DNA of 9,637 nucleotides. It comes from Planctomycetaceae bacterium (GTDB lineage: Bacteria > Planctomycetota > Planctomycetia > Planctomycetales > Planctomycetaceae). The stretch lies in assembly GCA_003503535.1 (NCBI GenBank), contig DOCI01000121.1:24184-33820 (forward strand), written 5' to 3'. The notes under the pieces were generated by a model that saw nothing but the letters and a program-made list of their open reading frames with translations, ran no database searches and was not told the DNA's origin. Below, piece by piece: positions 1 to 7,684 of the stretch. A program made the translations under genes and the position numbers. Within the stretch, counting starts at the first letter, position 1. The number at the start of each line of letters is the position of its first letter.

Positions 1-428
1 TGTTCCGGCGTGAAATCCGCCACCAGTTTCCACAGAGGCTTCTTTTCCGACTTCGCCCACAAATCCCAAACCGCATTCACGATGGCAGCTGTCGCCAGAT
101 GGATGACCCCTTTTTCAGGCCCCAGCCAGCGGAGTTGACTGTCGGAGGTCATGTGCCTCCAAAAGCCTGCCATGTCTCCCGCAATTTTTTCCAGGCGCAG
201 TCCGACAACTCGTGAACGCAGGGCTTCGACAGCCGCGGCACAAATTTCATTGCCCCTGCCAATCGTAAACGTGATTCCATGCCCGACGAGATCCGGATGA
301 TCCGTTTTCAAAGTGACATAAGCAACCGAATAATCCGGGGCTTCGTTCATCGCGTCCGAACCATCCAGTTCACGCGAAGTTGGAAAACGTAGGTCGTCGA
401 CTGTCAGATCAAGAATTTGAATCGTCAC
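1..428 (-). CDS. fucD: L-fuconate dehydratase, N-terminal part (cut by window edge)
   Basis: Only the first 142 residues of an enolase-superfamily protein of about 430-440 residues are visible; the rest lies beyond position 1. The enzyme dehydrates L-fuconate to 2-keto-3-deoxy-L-fuconate in the non-phosphorylating L-fucose degradation route; human ENOSF1 is a homologue. I recognise family-specific stretches: [15 protein letters not shown] (residues 14-28), [12 protein letters not shown] (50-61), [20 protein letters not shown] (96-115) and NAVWDLWA (118-125). These belong to the N-terminal capping domain. The catalytic lysine, the metal ligands and the His/Asp pair of the barrel would be encoded outside the window and cannot be checked. 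The start is GTG at 426-428, because an in-frame TGA lies 12 bases upstream and the family's conserved N-terminus begins here. No strong ribosome binding site is seen. It is divergent from the pilus genes. Confidence 0.9.
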   Translation of the reverse strand, partial: MTIQILDLTVDDLRFPTSRELDGSDAMNEAPDYSVAYVTLKTDHPDLVGHGITFTIGRGNEICAAAVEALRSRVVGLRLEKIAGDMAGFWRHMTSDSQLRWLGPEKGVIHLATAAIVNAVWDLWAKSEKKPLWKLVADFTPE

Positions 429-483
429 GGGCGCTATTCATTCAGTGAAAAAGTGGAATTTGGAATGCTTGAGATTAATTTAA

Positions 484-778
484 AGTCTTAATCCTATCTC
501 ATCACATTCCATTTCGCATCCCATAACATGAAGATAACCCACAAGATACAAATTGGAACGCTGCTCTATCTTAAAGTCGAAAAGGCACTGAGACTCAATG
601 GCTGACATGAAATCACGGTGCTGAAGTTTGCTCGCGAATTCCGGACAGAAGAGGAAGAGCATTCTTGCAATTCCATTGTGATATGTGGAAGATAAAACAA
701 TATCCTATCTCAACAAATGGGCCATGTTGATTTGTCCTGATAAATCTTCGCGGGGTTCCCGTATGCAGGATTAAGTCT
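484..778. repeat. Short repeats flanking an AT-rich stretch
   Basis: AGTCTTAATCCT at 484-495 and AGGATTAAGTCT at 767-778 are inverted copies matching at 11 of 12 positions. Inside them, ATCCTATCTCA occurs twice as a perfect direct repeat (491-501 and 702-712). The first direct repeat overlaps the left inverted arm. The pair could be regulator binding sites, or relics of a small inserted element of about 295 bases. No target-site duplication is evident, so the element reading is weak. Confidence 0.35.
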
Positions 779-992
779 CATACAATAGCCAAATCTAATT
801 TGTTTCCCTACTATGCTGGAAGTGTCTGGTCTCTCTTTGAAGTGCGTTCGAAAGCTCAACGGGTTCAGGCGTCAATCAGACTGAGATTGTGTGATCGCTG
901 CTTCAGGCAGTTTCTCACGATTGATTTTTGATGAAAATCTAACTGGTAGAATTCGACAGCGTTCAAAATTCTCGTTGTCACAGTATCAATAT

Positions 993-1001
993 AAGGTGAG
1001 G
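993..1001 (+). promoter_or_regulatory. Ribosome binding site that decides the first pilB start
   Basis: AAGGTGAGG at 993-1001 contains AGGTGA, a match to the anti-Shine-Dalgarno complement, five bases before ATG 1005. The longer open frame beginning at GTG 891 has no comparable site. Its extra 38 residues also show no similarity to the start of the paralogous ATPase, so 1005 is preferred. Confidence 0.75.
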
Positions 1002-1004
1002 TCA

Positions 1005-2699
<1,695 letters not shown>

Positions 2700-2904
2700 T
2701 CAAGCGTGGTTGATGCGTGTTGCGGTTCGTGGTTTGATATAGGTGTAGTCTGATTTATTCGATGTGTGAATTTGTGTTTCCAGGGGATGTTGTTCATCGC
2801 TTGGGAATTGAAGGGTCAGGTCGAAGTTCCGATTGTGGGGTGGTTAGATTTCGTAATGTCAGATCAGGTTTGGTTAGGCTCTGGTATGTTCGAGGGTCTT
2901 CAGA

Positions 2905-2920
2905 ACTGAGTGAGCTCAGT
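2905..2920. promoter_or_regulatory. Perfect inverted repeat, possible operator
   Basis: ACTGAG at 2905-2910 and CTCAGT at 2915-2920 are perfect inverted copies around a TGAG centre; TGAGCTCA within it (2911-2918) is itself an 8-bp palindrome. The site lies about 50 bases upstream of the candidate promoter at 2968-2996. There is no T-run, so it is not an intrinsic terminator. An operator role is a guess from symmetry and position. Confidence 0.35.
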
Positions 2921-2967
2921 AGAGGCGATAGGTGAGGACCGCGGTGTTTTCGGTTTGCGGTAATTTC

Positions 2968-2996
2968 TTGAGTTGTTATGTGAAGTCTCGAATAAT
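2968..2996 (+). promoter_or_regulatory. Candidate sigma-70-type promoter for the pilT-pilB-pilC genes
   Basis: TTGAGT (2968-2973, four of six matches to the -35 consensus) is followed after exactly 17 bases by AATAAT (2991-2996, five of six matches to the -10). It points toward pilT, 261 bases downstream of the -10. Planctomycete promoters are poorly characterised, and such matches arise by chance in AT-rich DNA. Confidence 0.3.
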
Positions 2997-3132
2997 CATT
3001 TTGTCGGGAATCTTATCCGATACATTTTTTACCTGAGGTTTTTTGGAAATCAATTTGAAGGGCGTGAGTCGACTGTTTCTGGTCAACGCTTGGATATCAG
3101 CTGTTTTCATGGCAGCACATATAAAAGGGTTT

Positions 3133-3166
3133 GAAGATCGTTTCTCCAGTTGGGTAAATGATCTTC
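3133..3166. promoter_or_regulatory. Hairpin-forming inverted repeat in the pilT leader
   Basis: GAAGATC (3133-3139) and GATCTTC (3160-3166) form a perfect 7-bp stem with a 20-base loop, followed by CTTTTC, about 90 bases before the pilT start. The stem is low in GC and the T-tract short, so it would be a weak terminator at best. A leader structure or binding site is possible. Confidence 0.3.
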
Positions 3167-3256
3167 CTTTTCAGAGTTTATTCTTCTCTTCATCAAAAAT
3201 ATACGTTTTGGTCTCACAACACTCTCTTGTCGTTGAGTTGGTTGTAAAGGATTTCT

Positions 3257-4375
3257 ATGTCGACAATACAAATTGACAAATTGCTCGAAACCGTAGTTAA
3301 AGAGCGGGTCAGCGATTTGCATATTACGACTGAGCAGCCTCCCGTTGTGCGATCGGGCGGGCGAATGGTGCGGCTCGAGACGAAGACGCTTACGCCAGAC
3401 GATACAGTCGCTTTGATGAAGAGTATTACTCCCGAGCGTAATCAACAGGAGTTGCAGGAAGTGGGGGGGACGGACTTTGGGTTCGCATTTGGCGACAAAG
3501 CCCGTTTTCGTGTCGCGGTGTTCAAGCAGCGTGGCCAGATCGGCATGGTTCTGCGGCGAATTCCGAATGAGTTTTTAACCTTCGAGCAGTTGGGGCTACC
3601 CCCGATAATTGCGGATTTGATCAAACGGCCTCGTGGTTTGTTTCTTGTGACCGGCCCAACTGGTTCCGGCAAGACAACCAGTCTGGCCAGTATGATCAAT
3701 TACATGAACGAAGAGATTGACCATCATATTATTACGTTGGAAGATCCGATCGAGTATTACCATAAGCATAAAAAGTGCACGATCAATCAGCGCGAGATTG
3801 GCGTTGATGTTCCCGACTTCCCGGAAGCGTTACGGCGAGCTCTGCGAATGGATCCCGATGTGATTCTCGTGGGGGAAATGCGAGACTTGGATACGATTTC
3901 AGCCGCCATTACTGCCGCAGAAACGGGGCACGTTGTGTTCGGAACGCTGCATACAACGGGTGCTCAGGGAACGGTCGATCGAATTATCGACGTGTTTCCA
4001 ACCACGCAGCAGGAGCAGATTCGTACGCAGTTGTCTGTGGCGATTATTGGCGTGTTGAGTCAGGCGTTGATTCCCAAGAAGCCGAAGGGTTTGGTTGCTG
4101 CTTACGAGTTACTTGTCGTTACGCCAGCTATTGCGAACCTGATTCGTGAAGCCAAGACTTATCGTATCAATTCAAGTATTCAAACGGGTCGTAAATACGG
4201 CATGCAGTTGCTGGACGATGCCTTGTTCAATCTCTGGAAAACAGGACTGAGCGACGAGAACGATGTCGTTATGAAGTCGAACAATCCTGGTGAGTTGAAG
4301 GCGAAAATCACAATGGCCAAGAAAGGCCTGCTGGAAGATGACGAAGACGATGATGATGACGATGATGATTATTAA
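3257..4375 (+). CDS. pilT: Twitching motility / pilus retraction ATPase PilT
   Basis: This 372-residue ATPase drives pilus depolymerisation and retraction from the cytoplasmic side. A PAS-like N-terminal domain (about 1-100) precedes the RecA-like core. Visible motifs are Walker A GPTGSGKT at 133-140 (K139), the Asp box ITLEDPIEYY, Walker B VILVGEMRD at 202-210 (E207), and the His box TGHVVFGTLHTT at 223-234 (H225, H232). The C-terminal retraction motif reads AIANLIRE (291-298), not the canonical AIRNLIRE. The gene lacks the zinc-cysteine region and long N-terminal domain of PilB proteins, which separates PilT from PilB. Typical PilT has about 345 residues; this one ends with an added acidic tail, 360-371, including eight consecutive Asp codons. 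AAAGG at 3246-3250 is a good ribosome binding site for ATG 3257. The 56-base gap to the next gene suggests co-transcription. Confidence 0.95.
   Translation: MSTIQIDKLLETVVKERVSDLHITTEQPPVVRSGGRMVRLETKTLTPDDTVALMKSITPERNQQELQEVGGTDFGFAFGDKARFRVAVFKQRGQIGMVLRRIPNEFLTFEQLGLPPIIADLIKRPRGLFLVTGPTGSGKTTSLASMINYMNEEIDHHIITLEDPIEYYHKHKKCTINQREIGVDVPDFPEALRRALRMDPDVILVGEMRDLDTISAAITAAETGHVVFGTLHTTGAQGTVDRIIDVFPTTQQEQIRTQLSVAIIGVLSQALIPKKPKGLVAAYELLVVTPAIANLIREAKTYRINSSIQTGRKYGMQLLDDALFNLWKTGLSDENDVVMKSNNPGELKAKITMAKKGLLEDDEDDDDDDDDY
4334..4369 (+). repeat. GAT/GAC codon run for a poly-aspartate tail
   Basis: Twelve consecutive Glu/Asp codons (E360 to D371 of PilT) close the gene, eight of them Asp (GAT or GAC) in a row before the final Tyr. 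The alternation of GAT and GAC interrupts a pure trinucleotide repeat, which argues for some selection on the protein as well as repeat expansion. Confidence 0.85.
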
Positions 4376-4431
4376 ACAACAGGGGTAGAACTGCGGTAAA
4401 CGAAGTCACGTTAAAATGAGTTGGGTAGATT

Positions 4432-6138
4432 ATGGCACGTCGTAAACTTGGACAGGTTCTGGTCGATCTCGGTTATATGTCCGACGATCAACTCTGGGAT
4501 GTTCTGGAAGAACAGAATCAAAGCCCCGGGGAATTGATTGGGCAGGTAGCCGTTCGCATGGGGTTCGTTACGGATTCCCAGGTGACCGAAGCTCTGGCCG
4601 AGCAGCACGGCATGCCGGTCGTGAATCTGGCCGAAACAAACATTCCTCCCAAGGTTCTGGAGCTTGTTCCGGAAACGATGGCGGCTGTTTACAAAATCGT
4701 GCCCATCTCAATGAAAGATAATGTTCTTACTGTTGCCATGGCCAATCCCGGCAATGTTGCTGCACTGGATGACTTGAGAAACTTTCTCGGTGTTGATGTT
4801 CGTGGTGCCGTCTCATCATTGCCGGATGTTGAAGCTGCCATTTCGCGAGTTTATGCAGGGCATGAGGACAGTATTGAGGATGTCATCGGGCAGCTCGAAT
4901 CCGGGCATGAAGATGATGGTAAAATGCGCGGGATCGACATCGGCGATATGGATCAGATGTCCGATGCCGCTCCAATTCGTAAATTGTTGAACATGATTCT
5001 CCTGTTGGCGATTAAGGATCAGGCAAGCGATATTCACTTCGAGCCATTTGAAGATGAGTTCAAAGTGCGTGTCAAAGCGGATGGGGTTCTGTATGAAATG
5101 GTGCCTCCTCCGCGCCATCTTGCCAATGCAATTGTTTCGCGTATCAAGGTGATGTCCGAACTCGATATTGCCGAGCGTCGGCTGCCTCAGGATGGTCGAA
5201 TTGAATTGAATGTCGGGGGAAATCCGGTCGACTTGCGTGTTTCCGTCTTGCCGACGATCAACGGCGAGTCGGTCGTTATGCGAGTGCTCGACCGAACTGT
5301 GATTCAGCTCGATTTGAACAAAATCGGAATGGATGCCAATACACTGAGCCGCTTCCGTCGCATGTTGAAATTGCCGAACGGTATTGTACTGGTGACTGGG
5401 CCGACCGGTTCGGGAAAAACAACCACATTGTACTCGGCTCTCAATGAGTTGAACGATATCGAGACGAAGGTGATTACCACCGAAGATCCGATTGAATATG
5501 AAATTGACGGCCTGATTCAGGTACCGGTGAATGCTGACATCGATGTGACGTTTTCGAATGTGTTGCGGGCGATTCTGCGGCACGATCCCGATAAAATTCT
5601 GATCGGGGAAATTCGAGACTTTGAAACGGCGGAAATTGCGGTGCAGTCGGCTTTGACGGGACACCTTGTGTTCAGCACGCTGCACACGAACGATGCTCCT
5701 TCTGCTGTGACGCGACTTCGCGACATGGGAATTCAACCATTCCTGATTACCGCCACTGTCGAAGGAATTCTGGCTCAACGACTCGTCCGCATGATTTGCA
5801 AAGAGTGCCGGTCTGAGTTTGAGCCCTCCGATGATCTGCTGATGGAATTGCAGTTGCCGATTCAGCAGGCACGAAAATACAAATTTTATTACGGGAAGGG
5901 TTGTCCCCGCTGTAATAACGGTGGCTACAAAGGCCGAACCGGAATTTACGAACTGATGACCATCGACGACGATATTCGTGACATGATTTCAAACAATTCG
6001 TCTGTCGATGATATGCGAAATCTTGCCCGCGGTCAGGGGATGACCACACTGCGGGAATCGGGCCTGAAGTTAATTTTCGATGGTGTTTCCACTATTGATG
6101 AAGTCGTGCGGGAAACGGTCATGGAAGATCTTGAATAA
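4432..6138 (+). CDS. pilB: Type IV pilus / type II secretion assembly ATPase (PilB/GspE family) with tandem MshEN motifs, copy 2
   Basis: This 568-residue extension ATPase is paralogous to the one at 1005-2699. Residues 5-28 (KLGQVLVDLG through Q28) fit the 24-residue MshEN motif that binds cyclic di-GMP: G7, L10, V11, G14, L21, L25, Q28. Residues 35-58 repeat it with G37, G44, L55 and Q58. The usual leading arginines are K5 and L35, and the spacer is six residues where I recall five. The ATPase core is complete: QASDIHFEP, GPTGSGKTT at 323-331 (K329), TTEDPIEYE, ILIGEIRD at 389-396 (E393), and GHLVFSTLHTND (H411, H418). The zinc cysteines are C456, C459, C491 and C494. Start ATG 4432 puts the MshEN motif at the usual N-terminal position, although the ribosome binding site is weak. 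It probably works with the PilC encoded 113 bases downstream. Control by c-di-GMP is an inference from the motif. Confidence 0.93.
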   Translation: MARRKLGQVLVDLGYMSDDQLWDVLEEQNQSPGELIGQVAVRMGFVTDSQVTEALAEQHGMPVVNLAETNIPPKVLELVPETMAAVYKIVPISMKDNVLTVAMANPGNVAALDDLRNFLGVDVRGAVSSLPDVEAAISRVYAGHEDSIEDVIGQLESGHEDDGKMRGIDIGDMDQMSDAAPIRKLLNMILLLAIKDQASDIHFEPFEDEFKVRVKADGVLYEMVPPPRHLANAIVSRIKVMSELDIAERRLPQDGRIELNVGGNPVDLRVSVLPTINGESVVMRVLDRTVIQLDLNKIGMDANTLSRFRRMLKLPNGIVLVTGPTGSGKTTTLYSALNELNDIETKVITTEDPIEYEIDGLIQVPVNADIDVTFSNVLRAILRHDPDKILIGEIRDFETAEIAVQSALTGHLVFSTLHTNDAPSAVTRLRDMGIQPFLITATVEGILAQRLVRMICKECRSEFEPSDDLLMELQLPIQQARKYKFYYGKGCPRCNNGGYKGRTGIYELMTIDDDIRDMISNNSSVDDMRNLARGQGMTTLRESGLKLIFDGVSTIDEVVRETVMEDLE

Positions 6139-6214
6139 GTGATTGAGTGACATCCTTTATATAAGCCATGTAACTCACAGGAAGTTTATTGACACCGGAA
6201 TAATTCACTGAGTT

Positions 6215-6229
6215 CCCGAGACAATCGGG
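6215..6229 (+). promoter_or_regulatory. Small hairpin just upstream of pilC
   Basis: CCCGA (6215-6219) and TCGGG (6225-6229) form a 5-bp GC-rich stem with a GACAA loop; a flanking T·G wobble could add a pair. GCAACTTTT follows, and the pilC ribosome binding site starts at 6241. It could act as a weak attenuator or an RNA-processing or stability element between pilB and pilC. The T-tract is only four bases. Confidence 0.3.
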
Positions 6230-6251
6230 GCAACTTTTACGGAGCAGGACC

Positions 6252-7502
6252 ATGCCAACATTCGTCTACGAGGCGATGGACAACACCGGTTTGGAAGTCA
6301 AGGAAACGATCGAGGCGGGTTCCGAACAGGAAGCTCAGCAGAAGATTCGTGAGAAGGGTTTCTTCGTCACGAAAATTCAGGAAAAGAGCACCAAGAAGAA
6401 AAAAGAAAAAAACAAAGTCGCCGCCAAAACAGACAAGCAGGGGAAGAAAAAAACCTTTGCGATGGGAAAAGTGAAGGCCAAGAAACTCTGTGCATTCACT
6501 CGCCAGCTGTCGACTTTGCAGGATGCCGGTCTGCCGATTTTGCGATCGCTCCGTATTCTGGAGTCACAGGCAAAACCTGGTCCCCTTAAGAATTCACTCA
6601 TCGGCGTTATTGACGATGTGGAATCGGGGAACACACTTTCCGAAGCTATGGCCCGTCAGCCGAAGGCGTTCGATAACCTGTATGTCAACATGGTGAAAGC
6701 CGGGGAGGCCGGCGGGGCGTTGGAAGTCATTCTGCAACGTCTGGCTGAGTTCAAGGAAAAATCACAAAGCCTGAAACGTAAAGTTCAGGGAGCCATGATT
6801 TATCCCGTATCGGTTATTACCGTCGCGGCTGGTATCGTCGGTTTCATTATGTATTTCATTATCCCGAAGTTTAAGGAAATTTTCCTCGGCTTCGGTATCG
6901 ATCTCCCCGCGATTACCGTCCTGCTGATCACGATCAGCGATATCGTTGTTACCTACTTCTATCTGATCCCGGCGATTCCGTTTGCCTTGATTTTGATGTT
7001 GAAGATTATCAGGAAGAATAAAACCGGGGCCTACGTGACCGACTGGCTGGCACTCAAGATTCCAATCCTGGGTCTGATTCTGAAAAAATCGACCACGGCT
7101 CGAACCTGTCGAACACTCGGCACACTGATCGCTTCCGGAGTACCGATTCTCGAAGCCCTTTCGATCTCCCGCGATACGGCTGGAAACCATGTGTTCCGCA
7201 ACGCGTTCGATCATATTTATGCAGCGATCCGTGAAGGGGAATCGATGGCGGTTCCTTTGAAGGAAACGGGCATCGTCGATGACATCGTCGTCAACATGGT
7301 CGATGTCGGTGAAGAAACCGGTGCCTTGGATAACATGCTTTATAAAGTTGCCGACGTGTACGAAGAAGAGGTGGAAGTCCTCGTCGAAGGTTTGATTAAC
7401 ATGCTCGAACCGATCATGGTGGTTGTCCTCGGACTGATCGTCGGTTTCATTGTCATCGCGTTGTTCTATCCACTGATTCAGCTGATGAACGATCTGAGTT
7501 AG
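6252..7502 (+). CDS. pilC: Type IV pilus / type II secretion inner-membrane platform protein PilC/GspF
   Basis: This 416-residue polytopic membrane protein forms the platform on which the PilB and PilT ATPases act. The N-terminus (MPTFVYEAMD through about residue 43) is typical of the family. Two T2SSF domains follow at about 79-205 and 281-405, with matching internal motifs MVKAGEAGG (148-156) and MVDVGEETG (349-357). Three membrane segments are seen: about 183-205, 229-253 and 384-410. Length fits the family, about 400 residues. Residues 45-78 form an unusually lysine-rich linker between the N-terminal region and the first domain, encoded by several A-runs of six or seven bases. GGAG at 6241-6244 lies seven bases before ATG 6252. 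It is the only platform gene in the window, so it is the likely shared partner of the upstream ATPases. Assignment to pilus versus secretion system is open. Confidence 0.95.
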   Translation: MPTFVYEAMDNTGLEVKETIEAGSEQEAQQKIREKGFFVTKIQEKSTKKKKEKNKVAAKTDKQGKKKTFAMGKVKAKKLCAFTRQLSTLQDAGLPILRSLRILESQAKPGPLKNSLIGVIDDVESGNTLSEAMARQPKAFDNLYVNMVKAGEAGGALEVILQRLAEFKEKSQSLKRKVQGAMIYPVSVITVAAGIVGFIMYFIIPKFKEIFLGFGIDLPAITVLLITISDIVVTYFYLIPAIPFALILMLKIIRKNKTGAYVTDWLALKIPILGLILKKSTTARTCRTLGTLIASGVPILEALSISRDTAGNHVFRNAFDHIYAAIREGESMAVPLKETGIVDDIVVNMVDVGEETGALDNMLYKVADVYEEEVEVLVEGLINMLEPIMVVVLGLIVGFIVIALFYPLIQLMNDLS

Positions 7503-7519
7503 AGTGCCCAGAGACGAAG

Positions 7520-7653
7520 GGCCAGAGGCCAGGGGGCTGCGACGGGGAATCAATTATCTCGCGCAGCCAGACTGGAGACCTCTCAAAGAAGTTCTCATGA
7601 AAATAAATACGCGGGCTGCGTAAGTAACACTATTAAAACACTGGCCACTAGCC
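7520..7653. repeat. Long-range imperfect inverted repeat
   Basis: GGCCAGAGGCCAG at 7520-7532 and CTGGCCACTAGCC at 7641-7653 are inverted copies matching at 11 of 13 positions. The left arm starts 18 bases after the pilC stop, and the right arm ends 19 bases before the pseudopilin ribosome binding site. In RNA they could close a loop of about 108 bases containing the smaller GGCTGCG/CGCAGCC stems. Confidence 0.55.
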
Positions 7654-7669
7654 ACTCAACACTGGCCAT
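7635..7669 (+). repeat. Decayed 7-bp tandem repeat
   Basis: Five consecutive heptamers can be read in register: AAAACAC, TGGCCAC, TAGCCAC, TCAACAC, TGGCCAT. The same array produces a perfect 11-bp direct repeat AACACTGGCCA at 7637-7647 and 7658-7668, spaced 21 bases start to start. The array sits directly before the ribosome binding site of the pseudopilin gene. It resembles an eroded short tandem repeat. Confidence 0.6.
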
Positions 7670-7684
7670 TCCAAGGAGACCGTC

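Larger units (their letters stand above)
429..1004. other. Intergenic region between divergent fucD and the first pilB
   Basis: This 576-base stretch separates two divergently oriented genes and should hold the promoters of both. I counted about 40% GC over 481-720, clearly below the coding regions. It contains an 11-bp direct repeat (491-501 and 702-712) and a 12-bp imperfect inverted repeat (484-495 and 767-778). A TACAAT hexamer at 781-786 could be a -10 box for the pilB direction, but I see no acceptable -35 at the right distance. An open frame of 60 codons exists on the minus strand (480-662), but it has no recognisable product. I see no tRNA, riboswitch or convincing terminator. Confidence 0.6.
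2700..3256. other. Long G+T-rich spacer between pilB copy 1 and pilT
   Basis: No convincing gene is present in these 557 bases. The plus strand is strongly keto-rich: over 2701-2880 I count 129 G+T of 180 bases (72%). The spacer holds a perfect 6-bp inverted repeat (2905-2920), a candidate promoter (2968-2996) and a 7-bp inverted repeat (3133-3166). A 77-codon frame starting at TTG 3043 overlaps the pilT start but has no recognisable product. The length suggests pilT and the genes after it have their own promoter and a long leader. I see no known c-di-GMP riboswitch motif. Confidence 0.6.
7503..7684. other. Spacer between pilC and the first pseudopilin gene, rich in inverted repeats
   Basis: This 182-base spacer contains GGCTGCG at 7535-7541 and 7614-7620, and its inverted copy CGCAGCC at 7562-7568, so either outer copy can pair with the middle one. 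It also holds the 13-base imperfect inverted repeat and the heptamer array listed separately. It ends with a strong AAGGAG ribosome binding site (7673-7678) for the pseudopilin gene. None of the hairpins is followed by a T-tract, so a classical terminator is not supported. Confidence 0.55.

Noticed and set aside
480..662. 60-codon open frame on the minus strand in the fucD-pilB spacer
   Set aside because: There is no recognisable product and only a weak purine stretch before its ATG. The region is low in GC and contains repeats. I cannot support it as a gene, though a small protein cannot be excluded.
891..1004. Extension of the first pilB to GTG 891 (38 extra residues)
   Set aside because: There is no ribosome binding site before 891, whereas a strong one precedes ATG 1005. 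The extension has no counterpart in the paralogous ATPase.
2700..3256. c-di-GMP riboswitch in the pilT leader
   Set aside because: Looked for because of the MshEN link, but I could not find the conserved GEMM core sequences. A covariance-model scan would settle it.
3043..3276. 77-codon plus-strand frame starting at TTG, and a 112-codon minus-strand frame (3107-3445), in front of pilT
   Set aside because: Both overlap the well-defined pilT start, show no known domain, and the plus-strand frame needs a TTG start; probably chance open frames in a spacer.
4416..4445. Nine-codon mini-frame overlapping the start of the second pilB
   Set aside because: There is no ribosome binding site and no regulatory codon pattern; such short frames are expected by chance.
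4816..5778. 320-codon open frame on the minus strand opposite the second pilB
   Set aside because: It lies wholly inside a well-supported ATPase gene. Its translation is rich in His, Arg, Asn and Gln with no recognisable domain, as expected for an antisense shadow.
6762..7553. 263-codon open frame on the minus strand opposite pilC
   Set aside because: It is antisense to a clear membrane platform gene. The product is low-complexity His/Asp/Asn-rich without motifs or a ribosome binding site.
7597..7623. Eight-codon frame (MKINTRAA) upstream of the pseudopilin gene
   Set aside because: Considered as a leader peptide, but it has no codon bias typical of attenuation and only a weak AAAGAAG before the ATG.
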